Of a stretch of 23,138 nt of DNA, positions 20,115 to 23,138 are shown in pieces (position 1 is the first letter of the stretch; the number at the start of each line of letters is the position of its first letter). The translations under genes and the position numbers were made by a program. The stretch covers positions 1-23,138 of IMG/VR virus record IMGVR_UViG_3300032954_000069. The stretch is one strand, 5' to 3'. This DNA is from a virus. The notes beneath the pieces were generated by a model, which worked only from the letters and a program-made list of their open reading frames with translations, had not been told where the DNA came from and did no database searches.

Positions 20115-20428
20115 GAGTCCAGCGTCCGCAGCAGCTTCTCCACTTCATCTTCCGCCATGACCTGCTCTGCTGTCTTCTCTGGCTGTGTGAGCACTGCTGC
20201 CCACTGCTTCAGTCCCACCCACAGCTGCATGAGGAAGTAGCCCAGATACCCGGCAGCGAACAGGGGGAACAGGAGGAACACCGCGATCCACAGGACGGCG
20301 AACTGCTGATCAGTCAGAAACTTCGGCGACCTTTCCTCCAGGTGTGCCACCATAGGCACGGAGCAGGCCCCTCCGATCACTGCCCAGAGCCCGAGCACGA
20401 TGATGGTGGCACTTGGGGCTGCGTTCAC
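20111..20428 (-). CDS. Two-helix membrane protein
   Basis: This 105-residue protein begins at a GTG in a GTGA overlap. Hydrophobic segments ATIIVLGLWAVIGGACSVPM and QFAVLWIAVFLLFPLFAAGY continuing LGYFLMQLWVGL suggest two membrane helices with a short loop (VAHLEERSPKFLTDQ). The C-terminal 35 residues are charged and helical (QPEKTAEQVMAEDEVEKLLR). I know no family match. It lies between a helical hypothetical and RusA, in the replication/recombination module; it may be a membrane anchor or a superinfection-related protein. Function unknown. Confidence 0.7.
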   Translation of the reverse strand: MNAAPSATIIVLGLWAVIGGACSVPMVAHLEERSPKFLTDQQFAVLWIAVFLLFPLFAAGYLGYFLMQLWVGLKQWAAVLTQPEKTAEQVMAEDEVEKLLRTLDS

Positions 20429-20820
20429 TTCTCACTCCCGGATGCCAGCTTCAGCTCCGTCTGATCCTCCAGACCAGGCAGCACCTTCGTCTCCAGCTCC
20501 TCAGCTTCCTTCGTCAGCATATCAGCCCATTCCGTGCGGCCCAGGCCGGTGACGGTGCCGGAGGCTGCCCTGGCATTCCGGCAGTAGAGCTTCAGCCCAC
20601 TCCGGATGGCCGCCCGTTCCCGGGTGCTCAGTTCTTCCTCATCCTTGCGCACCGTGGGTGCAGCCGCCAGGATCAGCTGCTCCACGAACTCCTTCTCCTT
20701 GACGGTGGCAGCGGCAGACTTCGTGAGCCCGGCCATGTGCTCACTCTTCGCGACTTCATCCAGCTTCCGGGACAGGATGGTGAGGGCACAGACGGCCTGC
20801 GTGACGGTTAGGTGTTTCAC
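20425..20820 (-). CDS. Helical hypothetical protein, 131 residues
   Basis: The start is a GTG with GGAGG five bases upstream. The protein is predicted to be almost all helix: HLTVTQAVCALTILSRKLDE, KSAAATVKEKEFVEQLILAA, RERAAIRSGLKLYCRNARAA and WADMLTKEAEELETKVLPGL. No catalytic motif is visible, and I do not recognise a family. It follows the AT-rich repeat element at 20843-20875, which lies about 23 bases before its start, so it may have its own promoter or be under an operator. Possible roles are a small DNA- or protein-binding accessory of replication. Confidence 0.72.
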   Translation of the reverse strand: MKHLTVTQAVCALTILSRKLDEVAKSEHMAGLTKSAAATVKEKEFVEQLILAAAPTVRKDEEELSTRERAAIRSGLKLYCRNARAASGTVTGLGRTEWADMLTKEAEELETKVLPGLEDQTELKLASGSEK

Positions 20821-20842
20821 AGATCCTCCGGAGCGAGACGTG

Positions 20843-20875
20843 ATTTAATACCCATTTAAATGCCATTTATGTATC
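20843..20875. repeat. AT-rich tandem 11-bp repeats
   Basis: On the plus strand three contiguous 11-mers share ATTTA at the start: ATTTAATACCC, ATTTAAATGCC and ATTTATGTATC. The element is the only AT-rich stretch in a GC-rich window. The period equals about one helical turn. It sits in a 67-base gap between the helicase gene and the next gene. Candidates are an operator/promoter for gene 20425-20820, or an iteron-like or unwinding part of a replication origin. Confidence 0.55.
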
Positions 20876-20887
20876 TCGGAGCATTCC

Positions 20888-21934
20888 TCAGAAGGGCAGC
20901 TCCTGCTCCGGTTCCTCACCGGGCTCTCGCGGTGCTGGCACAGCCTGAGTGGCCTCGAACTGCTGGCGCACCTGCTCCGTCATCTCATCCTCCAGCTTCC
21001 CGCCTTTGGCCACCTTCAGCCGGATCATGCGGCCCACGGAGCTGCCCCGCCGCCGGTGCTTGCCCACGCTCATGCACATCACGCCTTCTTCCAGCAGATC
21101 CTTGGCCTCCCGCTGCCCGTTCACCACCTCTTTCATCATCGCTGCCGTGGCATCGGCCTTCCGTTGCCGGTGCAGCATGATGACCACGCTGGACTCCTGC
21201 TCCAGGGCTGAGGTCTGCTGCAGCGCAGACAGGGGCGGGGGCAGGAAGTCTGCCAGAGGGTTCCGGTCCTGGCCGCGGCTGATCTGTGCGGCAAGGATCA
21301 CGCAGAGCTTGTGCTTCATCGCCACTTCCTTGAAGCCCTGCACGGCCTCCGTCAGCTCCTGGGTCTTCTGGGATCCGTCACGGGGGATCCAGCGATTGAT
21401 GTGGTCCAGGATCACGATGCTGTACCGGGCCCCGATGGCGTACTCCTTCAGGGCCTTCCGGACGCCGGACGCATCCAAGCGCGGCAGGTCATGGAACAGC
21501 CCGACATCCGGCAGGTGCTCGCACTGATACTTCACGTCGCCGTCCACCATCTCCTGGGCACCCGGCGGCAGCAGGTGCCAGGCGTTCTCCAGCACATAGT
21601 CAGGCCGGAAGCCCAACCGGAGGGCTGCCCACTGCCTGCGCATCTGTGCAGCAGAGATCTCCGTGGTGAGGAACAGGGTGGGCAGCCTCCGCTCCACCAG
21701 GCCCTCAAACAGGTTGAGGAGAAAGGTGGTCTTGCCGTTCCCGGTGCGCGCGCCCACGGTCCAGAGGTCACTGGGGATCATGGGGCCGATGATGGGCATC
21801 GCGGAGGGGAACATCGTGAGGTGCGGGAGATCCCGGAAATCATCCCGGGACATCTGGAGGGCCTGCAGCATCTGAGTCTCAGCCAACGCCAGGGGCGTGG
21901 GGATCCGGACGACATCCGGGTTCGGCTCAGCCAT
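20888..21934 (-). CDS. Replicative DNA helicase, DnaB C-terminal type
   Basis: This 348-residue protein has a RecA-type core. Walker A is GARTGNGKTT at 61-70, followed by LFLTTEISAAQMRRQWAALR (motif H1a), Walker B VILDH at 174-178, and LAAQISRGQDRNP with the sensing Gln at about 217. The basic segment SVGKHRRRGSS near 290 is in the position of the arginine finger. This is a DnaB-family helicase reduced to the C-terminal motor, with only about 50 N-terminal residues instead of the usual N-terminal domain. It unwinds DNA at the phage fork and probably works with the protein encoded upstream at 22346. It overlaps its upstream neighbour by eight bases. Confidence 0.93.
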   Translation of the reverse strand: MAEPNPDVVRIPTPLALAETQMLQALQMSRDDFRDLPHLTMFPSAMPIIGPMIPSDLWTVGARTGNGKTTFLLNLFEGLVERRLPTLFLTTEISAAQMRRQWAALRLGFRPDYVLENAWHLLPPGAQEMVDGDVKYQCEHLPDVGLFHDLPRLDASGVRKALKEYAIGARYSIVILDHINRWIPRDGSQKTQELTEAVQGFKEVAMKHKLCVILAAQISRGQDRNPLADFLPPPLSALQQTSALEQESSVVIMLHRQRKADATAAMMKEVVNGQREAKDLLEEGVMCMSVGKHRRRGSSVGRMIRLKVAKGGKLEDEMTEQVRQQFEATQAVPAPREPGEEPEQELPF

Positions 21935-22349
21935 GGTCTGGCCGCAGCACTTCCAGGGACATCCCTTCCTGCAGGACCATCACGCGGGCACCGTCTGGGA
22001 GCACCGGCTGCAGGTGAGCTGCCAGCTGGTGCTCTGCCTCCAGGGACAAGTAGCCTGGATACCGAACCACGATGATGTCACCAGACTTCACCCGCAACAG
22101 CAGGGGCTGCAGCTCCCCGAAGTCCGGATCAGACGCCTGCACCTTCTCCAGCACCTTGGCCTCTGCTGTTCCGGCGACCACTTCTTGGCCGGAGAGCTGC
22201 AGGGAGAGCCGGACCAGATCCCCCACATGGGACCGGAGCGTGAACCCGGAGACCAGGCGGCTGAGATCCACGCCGTCCACCTTGATGCTACCCTGCCCCA
22301 GGGCGCTGACCTCAAACTCCACCTTGATCGGGGTGTGCTCAGTGCTCAT
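21927..22349 (-). CDS. Beta-rich phage hypothetical in replication module
   Basis: This 140-residue protein begins MSTEHTPIKVEFEVSALGQG and continues SIKVDGVDLSRLVSGFTLRS, DLVRLSLQLSGQEVVAGTAE. The I-x-V-D-G-V-D-L-S-x-x-V-x-x-F-x-L-x-S strand pattern is common in small phage proteins of GC-rich hosts. The second half has VKSGDIIVVRYPGYLSLEAE and LPDGARVMVLQEGMSLEVLR, which may be a separate small strand-helix domain. I know no function. It overlaps both neighbours by four or eight bases and so is made with the helicase and the nuclease-like protein. Confidence 0.72.
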   Translation of the reverse strand: MSTEHTPIKVEFEVSALGQGSIKVDGVDLSRLVSGFTLRSHVGDLVRLSLQLSGQEVVAGTAEAKVLEKVQASDPDFGELQPLLLRVKSGDIIVVRYPGYLSLEAEHQLAAHLQPVLPDGARVMVLQEGMSLEVLRPDHG

Positions 22350-23047
22350 CGGCGTACCTGGGAGAGCCGGAGGAAGTAGGCATCCACCGATTCTTCTGGC
22401 CGCTGGTCCAGGGGATCCGCTGGCTTCCGGGCTGGGGCATCACCGTCCCAGATCCCGAACGTCTGGGCGAACCGCTCCACGCTGGCATACCGACCCGGGG
22501 TGACCTTCAGGTAGATCCGGAAACGCCGCAGCACTTCTTCCTCCCCATGCTCCAGGTGCAGAGGCCGCAGTGCCCTGCCGATCCGCCCGAAGGGAGGCAC
22601 ACCCTGATAGGCAGCCTTCCAGGCCTCCGCGTAGGCTGTGAGCCAGGTGCCAGCAGTGATGGCAACCGGCTGAGCCTGCGGCTTGATGGGAGAGACCTTC
22701 AGATGCTCCGGCAGGGCGGCATCACGCTCAATGAAGGCAGCCACAGCGTCCACGACCTCATCCATGGTCAGCGCTGTGACCAGCAGAGCTGGGACCCCAC
22801 ATCGAAGATAGTTCTCTCGCTGTCTACTGCCCATGGTGTCCTTGGATCCCTTAGCCTCGATGACCACAGCCAGCCGTCCATCAGGGCCGTACACAGCCAG
22901 ATCCACGGAGAAATTGGCTGACCGTGAGTGAGGGGACATGGCTGCCAGCCGGACCTCTGACTTCACGGTTAACCAGCGAGTCCGGAGCCGGTAGAACGTC
23001 TCAACCTTCACCTCATCATCCCTCGGGTTCTGCTCACCGACGGGCAT
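22346..23047 (-). CDS. PD-(D/E)XK-like protein with replication-protein-like C-terminus
   Basis: I choose ATG 23047 (MPVGEQNPRDDEVKVETFYR; 233 residues) because AGGGGGAAAGG stands just upstream. Residues 10-95 have a nuclease-like arrangement: SVDLAVYGPDG with D49, AVVIEAKGSKD with E64-x-K66, then RQRENYLRCGVPALLVT with Q76 and Y80. That is the core of PD-(D/E)XK folds. After a Pro-rich linker, residues about 135-205 read WLTAYAEAWKAAYQGVPPFG, RIGRALRPLHLEHGEEEVLR and RFRIYLKVTPGRYASVERFA, then QTFGIWDGD. The last segment resembles DnaD/replication-initiation-type C-termini of phage proteins. Next to the helicase it may load it. The nuclease activity is inferred from motif only. Confidence 0.75.
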   Translation of the reverse strand: MPVGEQNPRDDEVKVETFYRLRTRWLTVKSEVRLAAMSPHSRSANFSVDLAVYGPDGRLAVVIEAKGSKDTMGSRQRENYLRCGVPALLVTALTMDEVVDAVAAFIERDAALPEHLKVSPIKPQAQPVAITAGTWLTAYAEAWKAAYQGVPPFGRIGRALRPLHLEHGEEEVLRRFRIYLKVTPGRYASVERFAQTFGIWDGDAPARKPADPLDQRPEESVDAYFLRLSQVRR

Positions 23048-23138
23048 AACCTTTCCCCCTTGTAAGTCCCGAAACATTTCGAGATCTCACTGCGCCCCTT
23101 AGCCGCAGTGACGAGCCCCCCGAGTGGGGCCGATAGAT
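23048..23138 (-). promoter_or_regulatory. Leader with stacked inverted repeats at right edge
   Basis: The leader before the first gene of the block contains four inverted repeats: 23126-23130 with 23115-23119 (five GC pairs), 23104-23110 with 23088-23094 (seven perfect pairs, nine-base loop), GAGATCTC at 23081-23088, and CGAAA-TG-TTTCG at 23070-23081 or very near. No clear -35/-10 pair is visible within the window. The GC-rich stems may be a terminator for an upstream gene, and the shorter palindromes are candidate operators. Confidence 0.45.

Noticed and set aside
22001-22016. A third copy of the shared promoter spacer element
   Set aside because: GCCGGTGCT occurs inside the coding sequence of the 21927-22349 gene, but no TTGAC precedes it and no gene starts at a suitable distance.
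1-23138. CRISPR arrays, tRNA genes, integrase, lysis genes or insertion sequences
   Set aside because: I looked for regularly spaced repeats, tRNA-like sequences, and integrase, lysin or transposase proteins and found none.

Overview
This window is a contiguous stretch of a double-stranded DNA, tailed-phage genome (free phage or prophage). All genes I support lie on the minus strand and read from right (23 kb) to left (1). The tail module (tube proteins, frameshifted G/GT-type chaperone, ~645-residue tape measure) indicates a long, flexible, non-contractile siphovirus-type tail. The head module is HK97-like: TerS of the P27 type, TerL, portal, prohead protease, and a capsid protein with an N-terminal coiled-coil delta domain. 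The DNA is GC-rich and most genes have GGAGG-type ribosome sites, so the host is a GC-rich bacterium. I cannot name the host from sequence alone. No integrase, repressor, lysis gene, tRNA or host gene is visible.

Layout in transcription order. (a) 23138-20425, replication: a leader rich in inverted repeats, a PD-(D/E)XK-like protein with a replication-protein-like C-terminus, a small beta-rich protein, a DnaB-type helicase core, an AT-rich 11-bp repeat, and a helical hypothetical. (b) 20428-18163, membrane protein, RusA-like resolvase, two small phage proteins and a glycosyltransferase of the TET-associated family, which implies hypermodified cytosine. (c) 18003-14012, a host-recognition cassette: fibre-like proteins, a jelly-roll lectin-like protein, a repeat protein with an LNG N-terminus and an Ig-like protein. 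It sits unusually upstream of packaging. (d) 14012-8361, packaging and prohead: HNH nuclease, TerS, two small proteins, TerL, a 54-residue membrane protein, portal and protease, ending in tandem hairpins. (e) 8360-8060, a 300-base non-coding control region with terminators, a promoter and a long structured leader. (f) 8059-1, capsid, an exported-looking capsid-associated protein, connector and tail-completion proteins, two related tail-tube proteins, chaperones, tape measure and the start of a tail-tip gene.

Genes within each block are tightly coupled by ATGA, GTGA or TGATG overlaps. The non-coding gaps are therefore informative. Two of them (8060-8360 and 18004-18162) carry promoters that share a TTGAC box and the same ten-base spacer element, suggesting a phage late-promoter class that separately drives the fibre/packaging block and the capsid/tail block. 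The most noteworthy elements are the large inverted-repeat leader of the capsid gene, the hidden -1 frameshift product in the tail chaperone, the glycosyltransferase without a visible TET partner, and the nuclease-replication fusion.
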